A DNA stretch of 20,836 nt from an uncultured Clostridia bacterium (lineage in GTDB: Bacteria; Bacillota; Clostridia; Christensenellales; CAG-138), in NCBI GenBank assembly GCA_937894955.1, contig CALAXO010000056.1:1-20836 (forward strand), in the 5' to 3' direction. This document shows positions 15,559 through 20,836 of the stretch, piece after piece. A program made the position numbers and the translations under genes. The notes beneath the pieces were generated by a model, which saw nothing but the letters and a program-made list of their open reading frames with translations, did no database searches and was not told the DNA's origin. The stretch's first letter is position 1; each line of letters opens with the position of its first letter.

Positions 15559-15609
15559 GTCAAGCCCCGCAAGGGGTGACAGAAAGCTTCTGCTTCGGGC
15601 GGATGCCCG
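15559..15609 (+). promoter_or_regulatory. Structured 5' leader of the ECF-S gene
   Basis: Three hairpins in the ~80-nt leader. GTCA/TGAC (15559-15562/15577-15580) encloses CCCC-GCAA-GGGG with a GNRA tetraloop. CAGAA/TTCTG comes second (15580-15592). CGGGC (15596-15600) pairs with GCCCG (15605-15609) over a GGAT loop. It matches no riboswitch class I can recall (RFN, TPP, preQ1 and THF were considered). It may simply be a stable leader. Confidence 0.35.
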
Positions 15610-15631
15610 AGCGAAACAGAAAGGCGGCATT

Positions 15632-16189
15632 ATGGAAATTAAAACGAATGAAAAAGAGTTTTCAACAAGAACACTCACCGTGACCGCAATGTTCCTTGCG
15701 ATGAACATTATAATGAGCTCCTCAATGCTCAGCGTGCCGGTTCCGGGCGGGCATATTTACCTTAACAACGCGATAATAACCATTGCATCAATATTGCTGA
15801 ATCCGCTTTGCGCATTCATTGTCGGCGGCATAGGCGCATTCATCGGGGATTTGCTTTTTTACCCTGCGCCAATGTTTGTTTCCCTTGTGACACACGGCAT
15901 TCAGGCCATTGCTGTTTCGCTTTGCGCCCGCAAACTTTTCCGCGGAAGCAAATGGAATGCGGGTGCCGTGACAGGAGTCATTCTGGGCATTGTTATAAAC
16001 ACTGTCGGCTATTCCCTCGGCAGAGCGTTCATTTATTCAACTCCCGAATACGCAGTTATGAAACTTCCGTATCAGATACTGGAGGATGTTGCGGGTTCGG
16101 TGCTGGGTTATGTGCTTTGCTTTGCATGCGGAATCAAAAAACTGTTTGAGCGTGAATTCGGAAGCAGGAAAAACAATAAAACAAATTAA
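15632..16189 (+). CDS. ECF transporter S component (vitamin uptake)
   Basis: A small integral membrane protein (185 residues, about six hydrophobic segments) that captures a vitamin and docks to the shared ECF energising module (EcfA/A'/T), none of which is in this window. The region SVPVPGGHIYLNNAIITIA followed by FIVGGIGAFIGDLLFYPAPMF (quoted in two parts) is typical of the PF12822 ECF-S family. The ATG at 15632 follows AAGGCGG (15621-15627). The gene is divergent from a MocR regulator. PdxR-type MocR factors respond to pyridoxal phosphate, and predicted pyridoxine S components (PdxU) exist, so a vitamin B6 substrate is the leading guess; other vitamins remain possible. A strong terminator follows. 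Confidence 0.85.
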   Translation: MEIKTNEKEFSTRTLTVTAMFLAMNIIMSSSMLSVPVPGGHIYLNNAIITIASILLNPLCAFIVGGIGAFIGDLLFYPAPMFVSLVTHGIQAIAVSLCARKLFRGSKWNAGAVTGVILGIVINTVGYSLGRAFIYSTPEYAVMKLPYQILEDVAGSVLGYVLCFACGIKKLFEREFGSRKNNKTN

Positions 16190-16212
16190 TCAATAAATCA
16201 AAGTGAAGAGAA

Positions 16213-16254
16213 AGCCCGCCCGGCTGTGAACCGCACCGTGCGGGCTGTTTTTTT
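16213..16254 (+). terminator. Rho-independent terminator after the ECF-S gene
   Basis: AGCCCGC (16213-16219) pairs with GCGGGCT (16240-16246), followed by G and seven Ts (16248-16254). Confidence 0.85.
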
Positions 16255-16499
16255 AATTAAACATATTAAACAAACTGTTCTTCGGCAAAAACGACCATGA
16301 AGCAGAGGGCTTTGACCGAATTTAAACTTTTCGTCGGAACCGGGTGGATGAATGTGTTAAAAAACCCAAAAGAGGACACGACAAACCGCGTCCCCTTTCG
16401 GGTTAAATAAATTTGTGGAGATTTTCACGGGCAGGTGTTAAAAAGCACCGGATGAAAACTGAGTTTTCAATGCAATATTAAGCCTGCGCTGTGACTGAA
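16255..16499. other. Non-coding gap between converging ECF-S and ferredoxin genes
   Basis: No gene is supported here. It holds the ferredoxin terminator (16358-16404) and a short hairpin close behind the ferredoxin stop: GAAAAC/GTTTTC with a 3-nt loop at 16454-16468. The rest (16255-16357) shows no recognisable structure. Confidence 0.6.
16358..16404 (-). terminator. Rho-independent terminator of the ferredoxin gene
   Basis: Minus strand: AACCC (16404-16400) pairs with GGGTT (16367-16363), and AAG-GGAC-type arms (AAGGGGAC with GTCCTCTT, one mismatch) extend the stem. Six Ts follow (to 16358). Confidence 0.75.
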
Positions 16500-16670
16500 T
16501 CAGTCGTTGGTGGGAGCACCGACGGGACATGTGCTTGCGCAAAGGCCGCACTCGATGCAAACATCGGGATTGATTTCGTATTTGCCGTCACCCTCGGAAA
16601 TTGCGCCGACGGGGCAGTCTGCTGCACATGCGCCGCATGCGATGCAAGCATCAGTGATACGATAAGCCAT
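16500..16670 (-). CDS. Two-cluster [4Fe-4S] ferredoxin
   Basis: A 56-residue low-potential electron carrier of the clostridial type, serving enzymes such as pyruvate:ferredoxin oxidoreductase or hydrogenase in the cytoplasm. Both cluster motifs are complete: C9-xx-C12-xx-C15-xxx-C19-P and C38-xx-C41-xx-C44-xxx-C48-P, related by the usual internal duplication. GGAGG (16679-16683) lies eight nt before the ATG. It has its own promoter, a leader hairpin and a terminator, so it is a single-gene transcript. Codons are strongly biased to C-ending forms (ATC, CCC, TGC), as expected for an abundant protein. It is easily missed because of its length. Confidence 0.96.
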   Translation of the reverse strand: MAYRITDACIACGACAADCPVGAISEGDGKYEINPDVCIECGLCASTCPVGAPTND

Positions 16671-16701
16671 GAGTATTACCTCCGAAAAAATATTTGATTC
16701 C

Positions 16702-16720
16702 GAGGCAGCTCGGCTGCCTC
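16702..16720 (-). promoter_or_regulatory. Hairpin in the ferredoxin 5' leader
   Basis: Perfect 8-bp stem GAGGCAGC/GCTGCCTC with a 3-nt loop, between the promoter and the ribosome-binding site. On the minus strand it begins only about 6 nt after the -10 box, so the mRNA should start almost at the stem, which could protect it from decay. Confidence 0.6.
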
Positions 16721-16726
16721 AACAGT

Positions 16727-16754
16727 ATTTTACCACGAAAACGGCAGAAATCAA
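16727..16754 (-). promoter_or_regulatory. Promoter of the ferredoxin gene
   Basis: Minus strand: TTGATT (16754-16749), 16-nt spacer, TAAAAT (16732-16727). Confidence 0.65.
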
Positions 16755-16770
16755 GCCTTTTCGAATAAAT

Positions 16771-16806
16771 AAATTAAAAGCCGCGCCATATGACATACAG
16801 TGCGGC
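16771..16806 (-). terminator. Probable terminator of the HU gene
   Basis: Minus strand: GCCGC (16806-16802) pairs with GCGGC (16784-16780) across a 17-nt loop, followed by TTTTAATTT. The stem is short, so efficiency is uncertain. It also isolates the ferredoxin promoter from HU read-through. Confidence 0.5.
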
Positions 16807-16832
16807 CGGAAAGCTTGGTTTATAAGCAGAAA

Positions 16833-17111
16833 TTATTTGTTGTCCATTGCGTCTTTAATGGACTTGCCGGGCTTGAAAGCAACGGAACGGGTGGCATCGA
16901 TATCGATGGCTTCACCGGTCATAGGGTTGCGGCCCTTGCGTGCGGGACGTTCGCGAACTTCGAAGCAGCCAAAGCCGACGATCTGAACTTTGTCGCCCTG
17001 CCTGAGCTGTTTGATGATGAGATTGAAGATGGAATTGACGGCAACGTCCGCATCCCTCCTGGTAAGGTTGGTCGTGCTCGCAAGAGTGCTGATAAGCTGA
17101 GCCTTATTCAT
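16833..17111 (-). CDS. hup: HU-family DNA-binding protein
   Basis: A 92-residue histone-like protein that dimerises and bends DNA, compacting the nucleoid. The family signature GFGCFEVRERPARKGRNP (46-63) followed by MTGE, in the DNA-gripping arm, is intact, as are the N-terminal helices (MNKAQLISTLA...) and the C-terminal FKPGKSIKDAM. GGAGG (17120-17124) precedes the ATG by eight nt. It lies downstream of mazG on the same strand, the order seen in the mazG-hup-yabO-yabP-yabQ-divIC clusters of many Firmicutes. Here, however, the yab and divIC genes do not follow; a ferredoxin gene comes next. Confidence 0.97.
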   Translation of the reverse strand: MNKAQLISTLASTTNLTRRDADVAVNSIFNLIIKQLRQGDKVQIVGFGCFEVRERPARKGRNPMTGEAIDIDATRSVAFKPGKSIKDAMDNK

Positions 17112-17189
17112 TGTATGTTCCTCCGTTTATAGAATAAACTAAAAATTACGCTATTGTGCACAACATGGTGCAGAACCCTGTTATGCTTT

Positions 17190-17210
17190 GTTCGGGCGAA
17201 AAACCCGAAC
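17190..17210 (-). promoter_or_regulatory. Hairpin in the HU 5' leader
   Basis: GTTCGGG/CCCGAAC, 7-bp stem with a 7-nt loop. No T-run follows on either strand, so it is not a terminator. It lies near the 5' end of the ~110-nt leader predicted from the HU promoter. Confidence 0.45.
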
Positions 17211-17228
17211 ACTTAAGCAACATTCAGT

Positions 17229-17257
17229 ATTTTATCAGTCTCGCGCCGAAAACACAA
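17229..17257 (-). promoter_or_regulatory. Promoter of the HU gene
   Basis: Minus strand: TTGTGT (17257-17252), 17-nt spacer, TAAAAT (17234-17229). It lies between mazG and HU, giving HU independent expression. No terminator separates it from mazG, so read-through is also possible. Confidence 0.6.
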
Positions 17258-17297
17258 TAGCTTTTTGATATATTTTAAGCAAATATCGCAATTTAAT

Positions 17298-18770
17298 TCA
17301 CTTTTTTATCCTGTCCCAATATGAATCCATTTGCTCAAGAGTCATATCCGAAAGACAACCGCCCTCGGACAGGATAAGCTCTTCCATTTTGATGAATCTG
17401 TTCGTGAATTTTTGCGTTGCTGCGGCAAGTGCAAGCTCCGGATCGACCCCGGCTTTGCGCGCCGCATTTACACAGGCAAAGAGCAGATCCCCGATCTCTT
17501 CCTCAATTGCCTGAGCATCGCCCTTTTTGAGCGCATCAAGAACCTCGTCCGCCTCCTCGTGAACCTTGGGCAAGGTGTCGGCAGCGGCGTTCCAATCGAA
17601 TCCGACTCGGGCGGCGCGTTTTTGAATCTTGCAGCTGCGCATCAGTGCGGGGAATGCTTTGGGAACGGCACGCAGAGTGTCGGCCACTGTCTGCTGGTGC
17701 TTCTCTTTCTGCTTGAGTTTTTCCCAATTTGCAAGTACGTCATTCGCGCCGTCAACATGAACGCTGCCGAACACATGCGGATGACGATAAATGAGCTTGT
17801 TGGTGATTCCCGTTGTGACATCACGCAGGGTGAAGTCGCTGCATTCCTCTTCAATCACGGAATGGAAAACGATTTGCAGCAGCAGGTCGCCGAGTTCCTC
17901 TTCAAGTGCGGTCATATCGCTGCTGTCGAGTGCGTCAAGCACCTCGTATGTTTCTTCCAACAGCGAGGAGCGCAGGCTTTCGTGAGTTTGCTCCGCATCC
18001 CACGGGCAGCCGCCGGGTGCGCGAAGCCGATGCATAACTTCAAGCAGCCCGTCAATGCCGTGACGTGTGCGCTGCAAAAGCCCACAGGGAGGAACAAGAA
18101 CGACAGTTGCGGCACCGTAAAGCTTTTCCGCCTCCGGGTGATCCATTCGGTGCAGCGGAAGGCGATTAACATCGTATCCTCCGCAGTCGTTCATTGTGCA
18201 GACAAAAACATCGGATTCATCCGGGTAATACTCGCTCAGCCGAAGCTTGATTTCACCGGCAATAAGCAGGTTGTCCGCCTCTTCAACGGCAACGGGAAAA
18301 TTCGTTCCTATTATATTGAAGGAATGCGCCGAACGAATATCATAACCGTACCACGGCGCAATATGGCCGCGGTTCGCGGCGGCACAAACGGCGGATTCCG
18401 CAAAGCCCGGCGCGGGCATGAAACGGACGCTGAACCCGTTTTCGCTCGCACGGCGGCACAACAGCGCGGCAAGCTCACCTTCAACGCCGCGGCCGAGGAC
18501 GGCATAGCCGACGTTGAGGTTTTCCGCATTTTCGGATTCGAATTCTGCTGCAAGCCTTTCCGCAATGCGTTCGTTCAATTCGTCAAAATCAAAGCATTCG
18601 CTGTATAAATCATCCATTGAAACAGCTTCGGGACGGATGCGGAGTGCAGCATTTGCGCATATATGCTCCGTTGTCTGCAAATACAGTCGGTCAACGGATT
18701 TAACCGCTTCGAGTGAGTTCTGAGGAACGGTCTGCGGCGTTGCAAGCGGGATAACGGTAAGCGTTTTCAT
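17298..18770 (-). CDS. mazG: YabN-like fusion: degenerate tetrapyrrole-methylase domain plus MazG pyrophosphohydrolase
   Basis: 490 residues. The C-terminal half is a complete MazG: GGCPWDAEQTHESL (253-266), then two helical modules carrying the Mg-binding acid sets EETYEV (272-277) with EEELGD (290-295), and EEADEV (405-410) with EEEIGD (423-428). MazG hydrolyses NTPs or damaged nucleotides to NMP and pyrophosphate. The N-terminal ~235 residues follow the layout of the YabN SAM-dependent methylase-like domain, but the expected glycine-rich first loop (GxGPGDPxxLT) reads PLATPQTVPQNSLEAV, and the AVPGxP-type loop reads AVLGRGVEGE. SAM binding is therefore doubtful. GGAGAAG (18775-18781) precedes the ATG. 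It has its own strong promoter. HU follows downstream. Confidence 0.93.
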   Translation of the reverse strand: MKTLTVIPLATPQTVPQNSLEAVKSVDRLYLQTTEHICANAALRIRPEAVSMDDLYSECFDFDELNERIAERLAAEFESENAENLNVGYAVLGRGVEGELAALLCRRASENGFSVRFMPAPGFAESAVCAAANRGHIAPWYGYDIRSAHSFNIIGTNFPVAVEEADNLLIAGEIKLRLSEYYPDESDVFVCTMNDCGGYDVNRLPLHRMDHPEAEKLYGAATVVLVPPCGLLQRTRHGIDGLLEVMHRLRAPGGCPWDAEQTHESLRSSLLEETYEVLDALDSSDMTALEEELGDLLLQIVFHSVIEEECSDFTLRDVTTGITNKLIYRHPHVFGSVHVDGANDVLANWEKLKQKEKHQQTVADTLRAVPKAFPALMRSCKIQKRAARVGFDWNAAADTLPKVHEEADEVLDALKKGDAQAIEEEIGDLLFACVNAARKAGVDPELALAAATQKFTNRFIKMEELILSEGGCLSDMTLEQMDSYWDRIKK

Positions 18771-18802
18771 AATACTTCTCCATTCGAAAATCTGCTGCGG
18801 AT

Positions 18803-18833
18803 CCGGTTCGGAAACTGTGCCGGATCGGAACTG
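18803..18833 (-). repeat. Imperfect tandem repeat in the mazG leader
   Basis: CCGGTTCGGAAACTG (18803-18817) and CCGGATCGGAACTG (18820-18833) are two near-copies differing by one substitution and one base gap. They fill the 5' leader just downstream of the -10 box. An ATCCGG/CCGGAT inverted repeat (18801-18806/18820-18825) overlaps them. This could be a repressor site or chance slippage. Confidence 0.5.
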
Positions 18834-18838
18834 ACCTT

Positions 18839-18867
18839 ATTATAAAACGCGCGGGCGAATTTTGCAA
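18839..18867 (-). promoter_or_regulatory. Promoter of mazG
   Basis: Minus strand: TTGCAA (18867-18862), 17-nt spacer, TATAAT (18844-18839). The -35 box directly follows the terminator of the upstream M23 gene. Confidence 0.8.
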
Positions 18868-18869
18868 TT

Positions 18870-18893
18870 AAAAAAGGTGCCGCGGCCGCGGAC
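18870..18893 (-). terminator. Probable terminator of the M23 gene
   Basis: The 12-nt palindrome CCGCGGCCGCGG (18880-18891) folds as CCGC/GCGG with a GGCC loop, extendable by GT/AC with a bulge, and is followed on the minus strand by a T-run (18875-18870). Confidence 0.5.
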
Positions 18894-18925
18894 GGTTTTT
18901 GGTGGACTGAAAGGCATCGGGAACG

Positions 18926-19025
18926 GTGAGCGGCGGGGAAATGAGGGAAGCATATGACTTTTAAGCTCATTGCCCTGATCTCATTTCCGCAAATGCCCGT
19001 TTTTGTTTCGTTTTATGCCGCTCAC
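18926..19025. repeat. Nested inverted repeat, 100 bp, at the end of the M23 gene
   Basis: Outer perfect 9-bp arms GTGAGCGGC (18926-18934) and GCCGCTCAC (19017-19025); inner perfect 9-bp arms GGAAATGAG (18937-18945) and CTCATTTCC (18980-18988). The TGA stop of the M23 gene lies inside the right outer arm. There is no coding potential inside. It could form a long 3' mRNA structure, or be a small inverted-repeat element. Confidence 0.55.
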
Positions 19026-19804
19026 GGCTTAATAAATGTTATAATACTTTCGGGGTCGACAGGACTGCCGTTGACGCGGATTTCAAAATGCAGATGACTC
19101 CGCTCCGCGCATTCGCTGATTGATGTATCGCCGATGCAGCCTATGACTTGGCGGGCGATGACTCTGTCGCCGATATTGACGGGCGGCTCAGCCTTCAGAT
19201 TGGAGTAAACGCTTGTCATGCCGTTTGCGTGCGAGATGACGATTGTGACCCCGAGCCTGTCGTCAACATAAACATTTTCAATCGTTCCGTCCGCAATTGC
19301 ACGGACTTCACTGCCCTTGCTGCATTCTATGTCAACTCCGGGATGCGTCATCCATTGATGAAGCGTTTCCGAATAAAGCAGGGAGTTGATTGCAAAGCTT
19401 TTCATAACAGCTCCGTCAACCGGCGATTTCAATCCGGACAAAACTCCGTCCGCTGTCGGTTCCGGTTCGGGCGAAAGTTCGGGCATGGGCGTGAATTCCG
19501 GCAGTGCAAGAGGTGTGGGTCGGGGCGAGGCGGTGCCTGCCGTCGGCGTTTCAACGGCGGGCGCGGGAGTGTCGCTTTCGTCGGAAACGGTGTCCGTCAC
19601 GGTTTCAAGCCTTTGGTCATCCGAACGATTGACAGGCGCATTCGGGGTATCGTTCCCTCCGGCTGTAAAAATCAAAACCGCTGCACCGCCGATGGAGGCG
19701 AGGCAGCCCGCAAGGGCAAGATAAAGTCCGTTGCGGCGCATAAAGACTGCTGAGCGAAGGCGGAATCTGCGAAGCCGCCACTTGATTTGTTGCATGCGAT
19801 TCAT
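19022..19804 (-). CDS. Membrane-anchored M23 peptidase-family protein, SpoIIQ-like
   Basis: 260 residues: a short, very basic cytoplasmic N-end, one membrane helix (~27-48), a Pro/Thr/Glu-rich spacer (~50-120) and a LytM/M23 domain (~122-256). Metal ligands are present: HPGVD (His154, Asp158) and SHLHFE (His237, His239). The other catalytic His of LytM, normally in a Y-x-H-L context, is replaced by Asn202 (VYSNL). Such changes are common in SpoIIQ and other structural M23 proteins, so it may bind rather than cut peptidoglycan. In clostridial sporulation SpoIIQ pairs with SpoIIIAH across the forespore membranes. That role is inferred from architecture; a cell-wall hydrolase regulator is the alternative. 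GGAAAGGAA (19811-19819) precedes the ATG. Confidence 0.82.
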   Translation of the reverse strand: MNRMQQIKWRLRRFRLRSAVFMRRNGLYLALAGCLASIGGAAVLIFTAGGNDTPNAPVNRSDDQRLETVTDTVSDESDTPAPAVETPTAGTASPRPTPLALPEFTPMPELSPEPEPTADGVLSGLKSPVDGAVMKSFAINSLLYSETLHQWMTHPGVDIECSKGSEVRAIADGTIENVYVDDRLGVTIVISHANGMTSVYSNLKAEPPVNIGDRVIARQVIGCIGDTSISECAERSHLHFEIRVNGSPVDPESIITFIKP

Positions 19805-19819
19805 TGTTTTTTCCTTTCC

Positions 19820-20088
19820 GTATTCAAAATGTTCCGTTTATTCAGGCTTTGGACTTTCTGTGTTCCAATGCCCTTATTCTGCTCGTTCATCGGGCGATGT
19901 ATGCGTGATATGTTTGCGGTGGAATGTAATTTGATGCAAATTAAGGTTGATTATGGCTGAGAACAAAAAATATATTATTTATTTCGACGAAAAGAGAATG
20001 TTGATAAAATGCGCGATATTTACAGTGATGCAGGGAAATTTGAATATTAAAATGTCACCGAGTAAAAAATAGCATTTTGCTTTGGGAA
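19820..20088. other. Non-coding part of the divergent M23/cohesin gap
   Basis: AT-rich toward its right half, with no supported gene in any frame. A promoter for the M23 gene should lie here on the minus strand, but none is convincing; TTGTTC-N17-TAATTT near 19945-19970 is a weak candidate. A forespore-type (sigma-F/G) promoter could be present and would not match the sigma-A pattern. Confidence 0.5.
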
Positions 20089-20117
20089 TTGCACATTCAT
20101 TATTTTTTTGATAGAAT
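20089..20117 (+). promoter_or_regulatory. Promoter of the cohesin gene
   Basis: TTGCAC (20089-20094), 17-nt spacer, TAGAAT (20112-20117). The predicted transcript start, ~20123-20125, falls at the foot of the leader hairpin. Confidence 0.65.
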
Positions 20118-20121
20118 AATG

Positions 20122-20176
20122 TTCGATTGGCGCGGACGTGCAACAGCGTCCGCGCGGTCGAAGCAGCAGAAGCTGC
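20122..20176 (+). promoter_or_regulatory. Long hairpin at the 5' end of the cohesin mRNA
   Basis: TTCGATTG (20122-20129) and CGCGGACG (20131-20138) pair with CGTCCGCG (20147-20154) and CGGTCGAA (20155-20162), about 16 bp with one bulged G, two G-U pairs and an 8-nt loop. A second stem GCAGC/GCTGC with an AGAA loop (20163-20176) stacks beside it. There is no T-run, so it is not a terminator. Placed at the transcript start it resembles 5' stem-loops that stabilise mRNAs. Confidence 0.65.
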
Positions 20177-20201
20177 AAAAATATGTTGGAAGGAGAACCA
20201 C

Positions 20202-20836
20202 ATGAAAAAGTTTCTTGCAATGTTCGTAGCGGCAATGATGGTGCTTTCCCTTGTAGCCATCCCCGTGTTTGCAGACGGCGAAGTTGTATTCGCAGTTGAA
20301 AATGCGCCCGCAACGGCAAACCCCGGCGACGAAATCACCGTTGACCTCACCGTGAACGGCACTTTCGAAGCACATGTACTCAATATGCAGTTCAACTACA
20401 GTACTGATGTATTCGAGTATGTGTCCCACACTCGCGGCGATGTTCTCAACCAGATCATCGACCTCGGCGGCACTCAGCTTGTTGATGCCACCACCATCCC
20501 CGGCTCCATGCGTCTCGGCGCCATGATGCCCACCGCTGCTTTTACTCAGAGCGGCACCATCTGCTCCGTAACGCTCCGCGTTAAGGAAGGTGCAGCAAAC
20601 GGCGCAAGTGATCTTGCTCTCGTCATCACTGAGTTCAAAAACTTCCCCGTAGGCGGTCAGGCAACCCCCATTGCCAACGTTGTAAATAACGCAACCGTTA
20701 CCATCACCGGCGGCAGTGAACCCACTCCCGTACCTCCCACCGAGGCACCCGTCACCGAGGCACCCATCACTGAGAATCCCACCACCCCCGCACCCGGCGG
20801 CATGGCAACCATCAGCCTCACCGCAGGTGACGTATT
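20202..20836 (+). CDS. Secreted cohesin-domain protein (5' part; cut by window edge)
   Basis: 211 codons are visible before the window ends, with no stop reached. Residues 1-24 are a classical signal peptide ending VFA. Residues ~27-170 form a cohesin domain: ATANPGDEITVDLTVNG, then MQFNYSTDVFEYVSHTRGDVL (its FxYdpxxleyvs-GdlL core), SGTICSVTLRVKEGA, and a closing beta strand NATVTITGG. A Pro/Thr/Glu linker with TEAP repeats (~171-200) follows, then the start of a second domain (ATISLTAGDV). Cohesins bind dockerins. GGAAGGAG (20188-20195) supports the start. Ten of eleven Ile codons are ATC, and CTC, ACC and CCC dominate, unlike secA; this suggests very high expression. Later domains (more cohesins, anchor) are unknown. 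Confidence 0.9.
   Translation, partial: MKKFLAMFVAAMMVLSLVAIPVFADGEVVFAVENAPATANPGDEITVDLTVNGTFEAHVLNMQFNYSTDVFEYVSHTRGDVLNQIIDLGGTQLVDATTIPGSMRLGAMMPTAAFTQSGTICSVTLRVKEGAANGASDLALVITEFKNFPVGGQATPIANVVNNATVTITGGSEPTPVPPTEAPVTEAPITENPTTPAPGGMATISLTAGDV

Noticed and set aside
16257..16415. Minus-strand open frame of about 50 codons running through the ferredoxin terminator (ends MVVFAEEQFV).
   Set aside because: It has no start codon with a ribosome-binding site and mostly translates the terminator hairpin; no family resemblance.
18880..18891. Perfect GC palindrome as a possible special protein-binding site.
   Set aside because: Its place right before a minus-strand T-run and after the M23 gene is better explained by transcription termination.
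1..20836. A full cellulosome gene cluster.
   Set aside because: Only one dockerin and one cohesin protein are visible, at opposite edges; no glycoside hydrolase, carbohydrate-binding module or anchoring domain can be seen.

Overview
The window looks like a chromosomal segment from an anaerobic, Gram-positive, clostridia-type bacterium with roughly balanced GC. The sequence evidence is: strong GGAGG ribosome-binding sites, sigma-A-type promoters with 16-17 nt spacers, a two-cluster [4Fe-4S] ferredoxin, a mazG(yabN)-HU gene pair of the kind found in Firmicutes sporulation regions, and an M23 protein resembling SpoIIQ. The mix suggests an uncultured gut-type clostridium, but no species can be named. 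There is no tRNA, rRNA, CRISPR array, transposase or phage gene.

Layout. 1-853 (+): 3' end of a secreted protein with a DUF4430-like domain and a type I dockerin. 1045-5430 (+): secA then serS. 5446-7388 (+): the decayed start of a lipoprotein gene, a type I asparaginase, and the intact lipoprotein. 7574-12881 (+): a MATE exporter, murG, a fossil copy of the next gene's start, a CDF metal exporter, and a malate/L-lactate-type dehydrogenase. 13034-15478 (-): an orphan BMP-family lipoprotein and a MocR-type regulator lacking its C-terminal subdomain. 15632-16189 (+): a divergent ECF transporter S component. 16500-19804 (-): ferredoxin, HU, a YabN-like MazG fusion and the M23 protein. 20202-end (+): the start of a secreted cohesin protein, cut by the window edge.

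How it fits together. Most genes are housekeeping: export (SecA), translation (SerS), wall synthesis (MurG), nucleotide clean-up (MazG), chromosome packing (HU) and redox (ferredoxin). Two accessory themes stand out. First, a dockerin protein and a cohesin protein about 19 kb apart imply that this organism builds non-covalent extracellular complexes. Second, the divergent MocR/ECF-S pair, with a shared inverted repeat between them, looks like vitamin uptake under local control; vitamin B6 is the best guess.

The most unusual observations are small: two fossil gene starts lying upstream of their intact counterparts (5446-5535 and 10178-10273), a nested inverted repeat exactly 100 bp long that contains the M23 stop codon (18926-19025), and a long hairpin predicted at the very 5' end of the cohesin mRNA. 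I found no clear evidence of a wholly new multi-gene system.
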